From positions 29,764 through 93,763 of the forward strand of contig MAAY01000066.1 of the NCBI GenBank assembly GCA_002162795.1: a stretch of DNA of 64,000 nt. Direction: 5' to 3'. A program made the position numbers and the translations under genes. This stretch comes from Rhodobacterales bacterium 56_14_T64. Its GTDB lineage: Bacteria; Pseudomonadota; Alphaproteobacteria; Rhodobacterales; Rhodobacteraceae. The first letter of the stretch is position 1, and each line of letters starts with the position of its first letter. Below the pieces are notes generated by a model. That model did no database searches and was not told where the DNA came from. It was given only the letters and a program-made list of their open reading frames with translations. Below are positions 8,626 through 16,769 of the stretch, in pieces.

Positions 8626-11600
8626 AGCGCTGAAAGTGCGGTGTCGATTTCAGATTTTACCCTTTGTGCCGCCTGTTGCCGCACCGGCCCATAGCCACGG
8701 ATCTCCATCGGCGCGCATAGAATTTTCAGACAAGCCTCGTGATGATCTGTGGCATAGCTTTGTGAAATCTGTTTCAAAGCAGTCTCATGCCAGGTTAACA
8801 GGTCGCGGTGTAGCCGTGCCTCGGCGTGATAGCCAAAGATGTTGAGGCGGCTGCCACGCAGGCGTTTGCCCTTAGCCAGCAGCGTCATCGCAGGCCGCAG
8901 CCAGGGACCAAAAGCCCGTTTCATAGGGCGGCCGCGGTTGTCCTTTTTGCGGCTCAGAAGAGGCGGTGCGAGGTGGTAATTGACTTTGAAATCGCCCTCG
9001 AATTCGGCGTCGATCTGATGAGTAAAGACAGAGCTGGTTAATAGCCGCGCCACCTCGTATTCATCTTTATAAGCCATCAGTTTGAACAGTGATTTTGCCG
9101 CTGCAACTGTAAGCTCTTCGGCAACTTTTTCGGGCAGGGAGTTGCGGAAGTGGGTCAGGGTGTCTGTATAGCGCTTGGCATAGGCCACATCCTGATAGCC
9201 GGTGAGAAAACTCGCCCTTCGGCCAATCATGTCATCCAGCGTTTCAGTCGGCGGCGGAGTTTCGTCGTAGTGGGCATGAACCAACTCTGGGTCAACTGCC
9301 ATCGCGCGACCGATGGCCAAAGCCAGCCGGTTTTGCTCGACGGCGACGCCGTTCAGAACAATCGCTTGATCTAAGGCTTCGGCTGACACGGGAACCAGCC
9401 CTTTTTGCCAGCCAAACCCAAGCATCATTACATTGGCCAGAACAGCATTGCCCAACATTGCTTCTGCGGCTTCGTTGGCGTTGAAGCCACTCACGTTGTC
9501 TGTGCCCACGACGTCGGCAATGGCTTGTTCGCGTGGTCCAACCAGCAGATCAGCATCGCGGCGCAGTACCAGATCGCCGGTGGGCATTTCAGCGCGGTTC
9601 AGCACAATGCGGGTATCGGGTCCGTAGTGGGCCGAGGCTTTGGGCGCGGAGCTGACAACCACGTCACAGCCAATGACCGCATCCGCAGCGCCCACATCAA
9701 TGCGCACTTGATTCACATCACCCGGTGTTGCCGAGAGACGAATATAGCTGAGCACTGTGCCAAATTTCTGCGCAAACCCGGTGAAGTCCAACACGCTGGA
9801 GCCTTTGCCCTCAATATGCGCTGCCATGGTGATCAGCGCGCCAACGGTAACCACGCCGGTGCCGCCAACTCCGGTGACCAGCAGGTCAAACGGTGCATTC
9901 AGCGACGGGAGATCTGGGGGTGGCAAGTCTGCTACTAATTTCGCGGCATCCAAACCTGCGGGCTTTTTCTTGCGCCGGGTGGCGCCCTCGACGGTGACAA
10001 AACTGGGACAGAACCCGTTCAGGCATGAAAAGTCTTTGTTGCAGCTGGACAGGTTGATCTTGCGCTTGCGGCCAAAGGGCGTGTCTTTCGGTTCGACGCT
10101 CAGGCAGTTGGATTCAATCGAGCAGTCGCCGCAGCCCTCGCAGACCAGATCGTTGATTATGGCAAACCGCTTGGGATCTTCCAGAGTGCCACGTTTGCGG
10201 CGGCGGCGTTTTTCGGTGGCGCAGGCCTGTTCGTAGATCAGAACGGTGACACCGGGGATGTCGCGTAGCTCGCGTTGAACGGTATCCAGTTCCTTGCGGT
10301 CGTGAAATGTGGTGTCGCTGGGGAAATCGGCGCGGTTGAATTTGCCAATGTCATCCGACACCAGTGCGATCCGTTGAACCCCCTCGGCCCGGCAAGTCAT
10401 TGCGATTCCTGTAACGCTTACCGGACCGTCCACCGGCTGTCCGCCCGTCATCGCGACAGCATCGTTATACAGGATTTTATAGGTGATATTGGTCTGCGCC
10501 GCGACGGCCTGACGGATCGCCAACGATCCTGAGTGATACCAGGTGCCTTCGCCAAGGTTCTGGAACACATGCTTGCCGCCGTTGAACATCGAGGCCGCCA
10601 CCCAGGGCACGCCTTCGCCGCCCATTTGCGCATAGCCTGCGGTCTCGCGGTCCATCCAGCTGGCCATCACATGGCAGCCAATGCCCGAGTTCGCCTTGCT
10701 GCCTTCGGGCACTTTGGTCGAGGTATTATGGGGGCATCCCGAGCAGAAATACGGCGTGCGGGTGGCGCCGGGGATATTCAGCAGAGTTGGGGGAGTGTCG
10801 GTCAGCGCCCGTGCTTTGGCTGGCAGGTTCTGATCAGGAAAGAAGCGGTCCAGTCGTGCGGCCACAATGGGCACCAAAAGCAGCGGGCTCAGCTCGCCGG
10901 TCCAGGGCACCAGCGGCTCGCCGTGGCTGTCGTATTTCCCGACCATCTTTTCGGGTTTGTTGCCGGGCCAGTCATAGAAGTATTCCTTGAACTGGCTTTC
11001 AATAATGCCGCGTTTTTCTTCGACGACCAGCACCTCTTTTTTGCCGTTCACAAATCGAAGTGCGTTGCGACGGGCCAGAGGCCAAACCATGCCGACCTTG
11101 TAGATATCGATGCCCATCTTGCGGCAGGCGGCCTCGTCCAGTCCCAACAGGCGGAGCGCTTCCATGAGATCGAGATGACCCTTGCCGGTAGTAACAAAGC
11201 CAAAGTCGGCGTCGGGCAGATCATAGATGCGCTGGTCAATTGGATTGGCCTCGGCAAAGGCCCGTACAGCCTTTAGTTTGGCGCGGATCCGGGTCTCGAT
11301 CTCGGGGCTGGGCAGATCCGCGCGCCGAATATGCAGCCCGCCAGGGTAGGGCGGCAATTCGGGCAGGATAAATTCACGGTCTGACATCAATTCGACCGAG
11401 CGCGCACTTTCTACCGTTTCCGACACGGCCTTGAACCCAACCCAGGTGCCAGAATAGCGCGACAGTGCAAAGCCGTACTCGCCATAACTCAGGAATTCCT
11501 CCACTGAGGCGGGGTTCAGGACCGGCATGAACCAGGCCAGAAAGGCGGCGTCAGATTGGTGTGGCATCGACGAGCTGACACAGCCATGATCGTCTCCAGC

Positions 11601-12044
11601 AACCACCAACACACCACCTCTGGGCGACGATCCATAGGCATTGCCGTGTTTCAGCGCATCACCTGAGCGGTCCACTCCGGGGCCTTTGCCGTACCACATC
11701 GAGAACACTCCCTCGACCTCGCACTGCGGATCCAAAACCGCCTGCTGCGCCCCCAGCACCGCGGTGGCGCCGAGATCCTCGTTGACTGCGGGCATGAACG
11801 TGATGCGGTTCTCCTGCATCCGCTTGGCCGAGCGCCAAAATTCCAGATCCACCCCGCCCAGCGGTGAGCCGCGATAGCCTGAAACAAACCCGGCGGTGTT
11901 CAACCCCGCATCGCGGTCACGGCGCGCCTGATCCAGCATGACCCGTGCCAATGCCTGCGTGCCGGTTAGAAATACCCGGCCTTGGTCCTGCTCATAACGG
12001 TCATCCAGCTGGTATTGGTGAAAACCGTGGCTTTGCTGGGTCAT
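8622..12044 (-). CDS. Indolepyruvate:ferredoxin oxidoreductase, fused alpha-beta form
   Basis: A 1140-residue enzyme that oxidatively decarboxylates aryl pyruvates such as indolepyruvate to aryl-acetyl-CoA, passing electrons to ferredoxin. This is a step in aromatic amino acid breakdown. The order is: N-terminal pyruvate-ferredoxin-type domain; thiamine diphosphate domain with CSGCPHNTSTKVPEG near residue 438; a Cys-rich Fe-S stretch (CEGCGDCSIESNCLSV ... CNKDFSCLNGFCPSF) near 635-680; a gamma domain with GVGGTGVVTVGALI near 726; and a C-terminal DUF6537-like tail. The start is set at the second ATG because AAGGG lies nine bases before it and abuts the first. It is divergent from an Lrp/AsnC gene, its likely regulator. 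Confidence 0.92.
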   Translation of the reverse strand: MTQQSHGFHQYQLDDRYEQDQGRVFLTGTQALARVMLDQARRDRDAGLNTAGFVSGYRGSPLGGVDLEFWRSAKRMQENRITFMPAVNEDLGATAVLGAQQAVLDPQCEVEGVFSMWYGKGPGVDRSGDALKHGNAYGSSPRGGVLVVAGDDHGCVSSSMPHQSDAAFLAWFMPVLNPASVEEFLSYGEYGFALSRYSGTWVGFKAVSETVESARSVELMSDREFILPELPPYPGGLHIRRADLPSPEIETRIRAKLKAVRAFAEANPIDQRIYDLPDADFGFVTTGKGHLDLMEALRLLGLDEAACRKMGIDIYKVGMVWPLARRNALRFVNGKKEVLVVEEKRGIIESQFKEYFYDWPGNKPEKMVGKYDSHGEPLVPWTGELSPLLLVPIVAARLDRFFPDQNLPAKARALTDTPPTLLNIPGATRTPYFCSGCPHNTSTKVPEGSKANSGIGCHVMASWMDRETAGYAQMGGEGVPWVAASMFNGGKHVFQNLGEGTWYHSGSLAIRQAVAAQTNITYKILYNDAVAMTGGQPVDGPVSVTGIAMTCRAEGVQRIALVSDDIGKFNRADFPSDTTFHDRKELDTVQRELRDIPGVTVLIYEQACATEKRRRRKRGTLEDPKRFAIINDLVCEGCGDCSIESNCLSVEPKDTPFGRKRKINLSSCNKDFSCLNGFCPSFVTVEGATRRKKKPAGLDAAKLVADLPPPDLPSLNAPFDLLVTGVGGTGVVTVGALITMAAHIEGKGSSVLDFTGFAQKFGTVLSYIRLSATPGDVNQVRIDVGAADAVIGCDVVVSSAPKASAHYGPDTRIVLNRAEMPTGDLVLRRDADLLVGPREQAIADVVGTDNVSGFNANEAAEAMLGNAVLANVMMLGFGWQKGLVPVSAEALDQAIVLNGVAVEQNRLALAIGRAMAVDPELVHAHYDETPPPTETLDDMIGRRASFLTGYQDVAYAKRYTDTLTHFRNSLPEKVAEELTVAAAKSLFKLMAYKDEYEVARLLTSSVFTHQIDAEFEGDFKVNYHLAPPLLSRKKDNRGRPMKRAFGPWLRPAMTLLAKGKRLRGSRLNIFGYHAEARLHRDLLTWHETALKQISQSYATDHHEACLKILCAPMEIRGYGPVRQQAAQRVKSEIDTALSAL

Positions 12045-12111
12045 GGCGTACATCCCTTGCGTGAATACCTGTGTTGTCGGAAGGATAAACCAATCTGTAA
12101 GAAAATTTTTG

Positions 12112-12151
12112 CCAAATTATCTGGTATACCGAAAAATACCGGGTAATTTGG
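12112..12151. promoter_or_regulatory. Candidate Lrp-type operator between the oxidoreductase and Lrp genes
   Basis: An imperfect inverted repeat with 16-base arms: CCAAATTATCTGGTAT (12112-12127) against ATACCGGGTAATTTGG (12136-12151), two mismatches, eight-base centre. The outer half-site GCCAAATTA is repeated directly at 12151-12159. Lrp/AsnC proteins bind AT-rich dyads and often control a divergent neighbour. Regulation at this site is inferred from position and symmetry. Confidence 0.55.
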
Positions 12152-12190
12152 CCAAATTAGGAGTCATATCAGGAATGGATTTTCAAAACT

Positions 12191-12649
12191 ATGCAGCTTG
12201 ATGACCGTGACCGCAGGATTCTTACTCTGCTGCAACAGGATGCACGCATGTCCAACGCCGATTTGGCCGAATCCGTTGGCATGTCAGCCTCAGCTCTTTG
12301 GCGTCGGGTGCGCGCGCTGGAAGAGGTCGGCGTGATTGAACGCTATGGTGCCATCATCAACCCAGCGGCGATGGGCCTGGGGTTTCAGGCCATTGTGCAT
12401 GTGCATCTGACCCGCCATGACCCGGAAAAGCTTGTGGAATTCATTCGCGCGATCGAGGGCAACGCTTTGGTGCAGGAGTGTTATGCGACTACCGGTCAGG
12501 CCGATTATCACCTTCGAATTTTGGCCCCGGACCTAGAGGCTTACAACCATTTTCTGGAGCAATTCCTGTTCCGCCTGCCTGCTGTGGCCAGCGCCCAAAC
12601 AAATATGGTGCTCAGAACCATAAAGCACAACAAGCCGGTGCTTCCATGA
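12191..12649 (+). CDS. Lrp/AsnC-family transcriptional regulator
   Basis: 152 residues. The N-terminal helix-turn-helix begins LDDRDRRILTLLQQDARMSNADLAESVGMSASALWRRVRALEEVGVI, the standard AsnC type. The C-terminal RAM ligand domain includes VQECYATTGQADYHLRI, the usual position of amino acid binding. It is transcribed away from the indolepyruvate oxidoreductase across a 146-base gap that carries a symmetric candidate operator. Likely role: it senses an amino acid and controls the oxidoreductase and itself. That role is inference; the family call is secure. Confidence 0.92.
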   Translation: MQLDDRDRRILTLLQQDARMSNADLAESVGMSASALWRRVRALEEVGVIERYGAIINPAAMGLGFQAIVHVHLTRHDPEKLVEFIRAIEGNALVQECYATTGQADYHLRILAPDLEAYNHFLEQFLFRLPAVASAQTNMVLRTIKHNKPVLP

Positions 12650-12678
12650 TCGGGTTCCGTCTTTACCAGCTAGTTAGG

Positions 12679-13071
12679 TCAGACGGTGACATATTGCACC
12701 CAGGCCCAGACCATTGCTAGGTAGGTTAGGTGATGCAGGGCCTGATCTGTTCCCACGGCGCGCCAGAAACCAGCCATTGTGGGTGTCAATTTCTTGGAAT
12801 CAGAATAGCAGGCTTTGCAGTAGTCGATATTGAAATGAACCACCCACTCCAAAGCGCAGATGACGAGTATGAACGGCAACGGCGCTTGAAAAGCCAGAAA
12901 AACCAGTATTGATCCTATCACATGCACCCCAGCATGCTGGGCCCGGCCAATGTGAAAATACTGACCTCGCCCACAGAGCATTTTTGGCGTCTGCAAATAG
13001 AAGTCGGCAAACATATGCTTGACCTGCAGCAGACACAGCAACAGCAGAATGGATCCTACATAGTCCGGCAA
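12679..13071 (-). CDS. DUF3307-type small membrane protein
   Basis: 130 residues with about four membrane segments. The motif LQVKHMFADFYLQTPKM, with a pair of charged residues and conserved Asp-Phe inside the first hydrophobic region, and the later WVVHFNIDYCKA and ALHHLTYLAMVWAW mark the DUF3307 family. Family function is unknown. The TTG start at 13071 is preferred because AGGAG lies eight bases before it; starting at the ATG at 13149 would add 26 residues outside the family domain. It converges with the Lrp gene, and no partner gene is evident. Confidence 0.7.
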   Translation of the reverse strand: MPDYVGSILLLLCLLQVKHMFADFYLQTPKMLCGRGQYFHIGRAQHAGVHVIGSILVFLAFQAPLPFILVICALEWVVHFNIDYCKACYSDSKKLTPTMAGFWRAVGTDQALHHLTYLAMVWAWVQYVTV

Positions 13072-13252
13072 GGTGGGAGCTCCTATTGTTGACACACGTT
13101 GTCGAAGCTTACGGATTTTTTCGACGCAGGCAATCGGGCAATGAAACATCTGCCGTAACGGGACATCTAACGCTAAACCATTGCCTGTGACCCTAGAACC
13201 GCGCTAGGCATTGAGACGAACACATTTACCATAGCCATGTTGGAGCCTTCCC

Positions 13253-16200
13253 ATCGAACGCTCACTTTTCCGTTTTATTTGGAAGTATTCCAAACCTGAT
13301 CAGTTGAAACTTCTGCTGATTACCACCACTCTGTTTCCGCTATTGTACCTGACGCTTGAACTTCCCAAGCGGATTATCAACGATGCAATCGGCGCGCAGA
13401 CGTCAACAATTGATGTGCTGGGTTACCCGGTTGGGCAACTTAACTTCCTGTGGCTACTGTGTGGCGGATTCTTACTGGCGGTGACGGCGCATGGTTTGAT
13501 GAAAATGCGCATCAACACTATGAAAGGTGTGCTGGCGGAGCGCATGTTGCGCCGGTTTCGCTATCAGTTGATTGCCCGAATACTCCGGTTCCCACAACCC
13601 TATTTCGAGCGGATTAGCCAGGGTGAGCTGGTGTCGATGGTCACCGCGGAAAGCGAGCCAATGGGCGGCTTGATGGGGGATGCGATCAGCCAGCCAGTGC
13701 TGCAGGCTGGGCAGATGATCACCATCCTGATGTTCTTGTTTCTGCAGAATTTTTGGTTTGGCCTCGCGGCGGTGGCGCTGATCCCGTTGCAGGGATGGTT
13801 GATCCCTGTGCTGCAACGGCGCATCAACCTGTTGAACAAGCAACGCATCAAACAGGTGCGCGCCTTGGCGTCCGAGATCGGCGAAAGCGCCGCCGGTGCC
13901 TCGACTCTGCGGATCAATGGTGGCTGGCGCTACCGGATGGCTTTGATCACGGCGCGGCTGGGGCGGCTTTACGATATCCGCCTCGAGATCTATCAGAAAA
14001 AGTTCTTTATGAAGTTCATCAACAACTTCATTACACAGCTGACCCCCTTTCTGTTCTACGCAATCGGCGGTTATCTGGTGCTGCAGGGCTCGGTCTCGCT
14101 GGGTGCCCTAGTGGCGGCGCTGGCGGCCTACAAAGACCTCGCCTCTCCCTGGAAAGAACTGCTGGCCTATTACAACCAGACCCAGGACATGAGCCTGCGT
14201 TGGGAAGTGATCATGGAGCGGTTTGCGCCTACAGGCATGATTGATGAGGCGTTGATGGAGGGAGAACCCGACGAGCTGGTTCACCTGAGAGGCGACATCG
14301 TTCTGGAGGGAGTCAATGTACGGGATGCCGATGGCAATCTGGTGCTCGAGGATCTCAGCGCGCTACTGCCAGCAGGTAAGGTTGTGGGCATCGCCGCGCC
14401 GTCAGAAGAAGACCGCCGGGCAATGGCAGAATTGTTGACCCGAGAGTTGTTGCCTTCGGCCGGCAAAGTCACCGTTGCAGGCCATGATCTGACCAAGCTG
14501 CATCAGGCGGTGATCGCAGCGCGGGTTGGCCACGCCACCTCGCGGCCAGTGCTGTTTCAGGGCTCGTTCGGCGACAATGTGATGATGCCGATGCGGCCAC
14601 GTCCCAACGGAGCGGCGCGCGACGCCGGTCAGTATGAAACGGCGCTGAAAGCCGGCAATAGCCCCGATCCCCATGATGCGCCTTGGCTTGACCCGTCGCT
14701 GGCGGGGTTTTCCACCGAAGCAGAATTACGCGGCTGGTGGCTGCAGCTGATCGAGGGGATCGGCTCGGACACTGCCTTGTTCCGGCGCGGAATGGAGCAG
14801 CGGTTTGACCCCAAAAGCCACCCTATCCTGAGTGCCCGTTTGGCGGAGTTGCGCGGTCAGGTGCAGCAGGCGGTGCGCGATGCCGGACTGCGCCAGCACG
14901 CATTTTTTCTGAAACCTGATCAATACAATCCAGCGCTGCCTGTGGCCGAAAACCTGCTCTATGCGACCCCACACGCACCGATTACGGAAACGGTGCTGGC
15001 GCAACAGACCGAATTCCTGGACCTGATCAAAGAGCTGAAACTGGACAAAGACCTGGTGGCACTGACCCAGGATGTGGTCGACATGCTGCGCCAGATCTTT
15101 GGTCTGGACGGCACCGTCCACCCGCTGTTTCGCAAGCTGGGGCTTGAGCCATCGGCTTATGAGGCGGCGCTGACACTGGTTGAAAAAACACGATCCAAAG
15201 GTGCAGAGGCGCTGGATCACAAGGAATTGGCACAGTTGTTGATCGTTCCGTTTCGGATTTCGGCGGAACAGATTGGTCCTGCGTTTAGTGAGGAGATGCA
15301 AGATCGTATCCTGACCTTCCGGCAAAGCCATTCGACCCGGCTGATGGCCACATTGGGTGATTTGTTTGTGCCGCTTGATATTGACCAATTTGCACCTGGA
15401 TTGACGGTTCTGGAAAACGCGCTGTTTGGTAAGATCTCGGATCTGGCAGGGGCCAAAGGGGACGAGTTGCGCAAGTTGGTGTCGGAACTGCTGGTGGAAA
15501 ACGGGGTCCGTGATCTGGTGGTCGAGCTGATCTTTGATTTGCCAATTGCCCTAGGCGGGCAGGGGCTGGCAGCCAGTTTTGCCGAGCCGCTGGCGTTTTC
15601 ACGTGCCACGATCAAGCGACCTGATATTCTGATCTTGGATACGGCAATGTCCAGTTATGATCTGGATACCCGCATTTCAGTGCACAAGAACCTGCGCCGC
15701 CTGCTGCCGGACACCACTCTGGTCTATCTCAGTGACAGCTTTGAACGCCCCGAGGTGTTCGATGTCTATTATGAGCTGCGTCAAGGCCGGATGGTCAGCG
15801 ATGAAGCCCAAGAGGCAGTTGTCGAAGATGGTGCCGCCAGCGCTGACCTAGCCCGCAAACTCCGGGCGCTGGAGCAAACCGAATTGTTCTCGGGGCTGAA
15901 CCGCCGCCAGTTGCGGCTGCTGGCCTTTGGGGCCCGCTGGTATCAGGCCGAAGCTGGTGAAGTGGTGTTCCTGAAGGACGATGAGGCAAGCGATGGTGCC
16001 TATATGATCCTCGAAGGCGAGGCTGGCCTGTATTTGCCTGCGGATGGCCAGGATGATCGGTTGATTGCGAGCGTAGGCCCTGGACGGCTGGTTGGTGAGT
16101 TGGGCCTGATCCGCAAAGAACCGCGGTCGCTCAGCATGATTGCAACAAGTGAGCTGACTTGCCTTCGTATCGGCGAAGAGGAGTTCTTTGCCGTGGTTGA

Positions 16201-16261
16201 AAATGACGCGGCAACGGCCTTTAGGCTACTGCAAGTTGTTGCAGGCTATGTTTCTAACTAA
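13253..16261 (+). CDS. ABC-transporter-like protein with degenerate ATPase and C-terminal cyclic-nucleotide-binding domain
   Basis: About 1002 residues if read from ATC 13253. An exporter-type membrane domain covers roughly 20-320. The following ATPase region is damaged: the Walker A place reads IAAPSEEDRR instead of GxxGxGKS/T. The signature reads ALGGQGLAASF, Walker B reads DILILDTAMSSYD without the catalytic glutamate, and the H-loop position (VYLSDSF) lacks histidine. About 300 residues are inserted between a Q-loop-like LFQGSFGDNVM and the signature. The last ~125 residues form a cNMP-binding domain (VGELGLIRKEPRSLSMIA). No ATG/GTG/TTG lies between the upstream stop (13232) and TTG 13304, yet 17 protein-like codons precede that TTG. 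GGAG sits seven bases before ATC 13253. Confidence 0.8.
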   Translation: MERSLFRFIWKYSKPDQLKLLLITTTLFPLLYLTLELPKRIINDAIGAQTSTIDVLGYPVGQLNFLWLLCGGFLLAVTAHGLMKMRINTMKGVLAERMLRRFRYQLIARILRFPQPYFERISQGELVSMVTAESEPMGGLMGDAISQPVLQAGQMITILMFLFLQNFWFGLAAVALIPLQGWLIPVLQRRINLLNKQRIKQVRALASEIGESAAGASTLRINGGWRYRMALITARLGRLYDIRLEIYQKKFFMKFINNFITQLTPFLFYAIGGYLVLQGSVSLGALVAALAAYKDLASPWKELLAYYNQTQDMSLRWEVIMERFAPTGMIDEALMEGEPDELVHLRGDIVLEGVNVRDADGNLVLEDLSALLPAGKVVGIAAPSEEDRRAMAELLTRELLPSAGKVTVAGHDLTKLHQAVIAARVGHATSRPVLFQGSFGDNVMMPMRPRPNGAARDAGQYETALKAGNSPDPHDAPWLDPSLAGFSTEAELRGWWLQLIEGIGSDTALFRRGMEQRFDPKSHPILSARLAELRGQVQQAVRDAGLRQHAFFLKPDQYNPALPVAENLLYATPHAPITETVLAQQTEFLDLIKELKLDKDLVALTQDVVDMLRQIFGLDGTVHPLFRKLGLEPSAYEAALTLVEKTRSKGAEALDHKELAQLLIVPFRISAEQIGPAFSEEMQDRILTFRQSHSTRLMATLGDLFVPLDIDQFAPGLTVLENALFGKISDLAGAKGDELRKLVSELLVENGVRDLVVELIFDLPIALGGQGLAASFAEPLAFSRATIKRPDILILDTAMSSYDLDTRISVHKNLRRLLPDTTLVYLSDSFERPEVFDVYYELRQGRMVSDEAQEAVVEDGAASADLARKLRALEQTELFSGLNRRQLRLLAFGARWYQAEAGEVVFLKDDEASDGAYMILEGEAGLYLPADGQDDRLIASVGPGRLVGELGLIRKEPRSLSMIATSELTCLRIGEEEFFAVVENDAATAFRLLQVVAGYVSN

Positions 16262-16305
16262 TTGTTGAAGCCTGCCCGTAAAGAAGGATCCTTCGGGTTA
16301 CACTG

Positions 16306-16630
16306 GTAATCCCCCTATTTGAGGGGGTGACCGTAGAACTTAGGCGGCTATTTTCAGTTTTTGGGCGGGTGTAATGCCAACGATGTCCATATTTGGACGG
16401 TCATTGTTGTAAGTCCTGAGCCTCGTCTATGTCTTCGATGATATGTTGGTCCAGCCAATCGTGCCTGACAGTGCGGTTGTACCGCTCAATGCAAGCCATG
16501 CTCTCGCACCGCCTTCGGTTTGGCCAGGACCCCCAGAATTTTGGTTTCACTATATCTCGCCTTCCTCATCAAAAGGCCCTCAGTCATTCTTGCCGAGAAA
16601 ATCCTACTTTCGCATCCCTTTAGTTTCGGG
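16306..16630 (-). mobile_element. Decayed IS3-family insertion sequence relic
   Basis: Read on the minus strand, an OrfA-like start (MRKARYSETKILGVL, ATG at 16569) runs into REHGL and stops. An overlapping frame gives the end of an OrfB transposase: CIERYNRTVRHDWLDQHI then DIDEAQ, and after a frame-breaking deletion TYNNDRPNMDIVGITPAQ and a stop at 16340. So both ends of the two-frame transposase are present and nearly all of the catalytic core is gone. A six-base-pair stem (CCCCCT/AGGGGG, 16311-16327) lies at the 3' end and may be part of the terminal repeat. The element ends are approximate. It cannot encode a working transposase. Confidence 0.7.
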
Positions 16631-16668
16631 GAAATTAGCCAATCACCGGCGTTCTCCCGCCCGTTTTC

Positions 16669-16736
16669 GGTCTCCTGACAGAGACCCCGCCTCCGGTTGG
16701 GCCTGGCGCCGCGCTTATGCGCGGCGCCAGGCCCAA
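16669..16736. repeat. Two-hairpin intergenic repeat, copy B
   Basis: It has the same layout as the copy at 6987-7051. A small hairpin GGTCTC/GAGACC (16669-16686) and a ten-base spacer are followed by a perfect 18-base-pair hairpin (16697-16736, arm TTGGGCCTGGCGCCGCGC, loop TTAT). The large arm differs from copy A at two positions, and both differences are compensated in the other arm. It lies about 34 bases past the end of the dehydratase gene on the minus strand. No T-run follows it. Confidence 0.7.
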
Positions 16737-16769
16737 ATCCGCTGTCTGTTCGAAGAGCTGCGATGGTCT

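Noticed and set aside
16311..16327. CCCCCT/AGGGGG stem as a terminator of the ABC-like gene
   Set aside because: No T-run follows and it belongs to the end of the insertion sequence relic.
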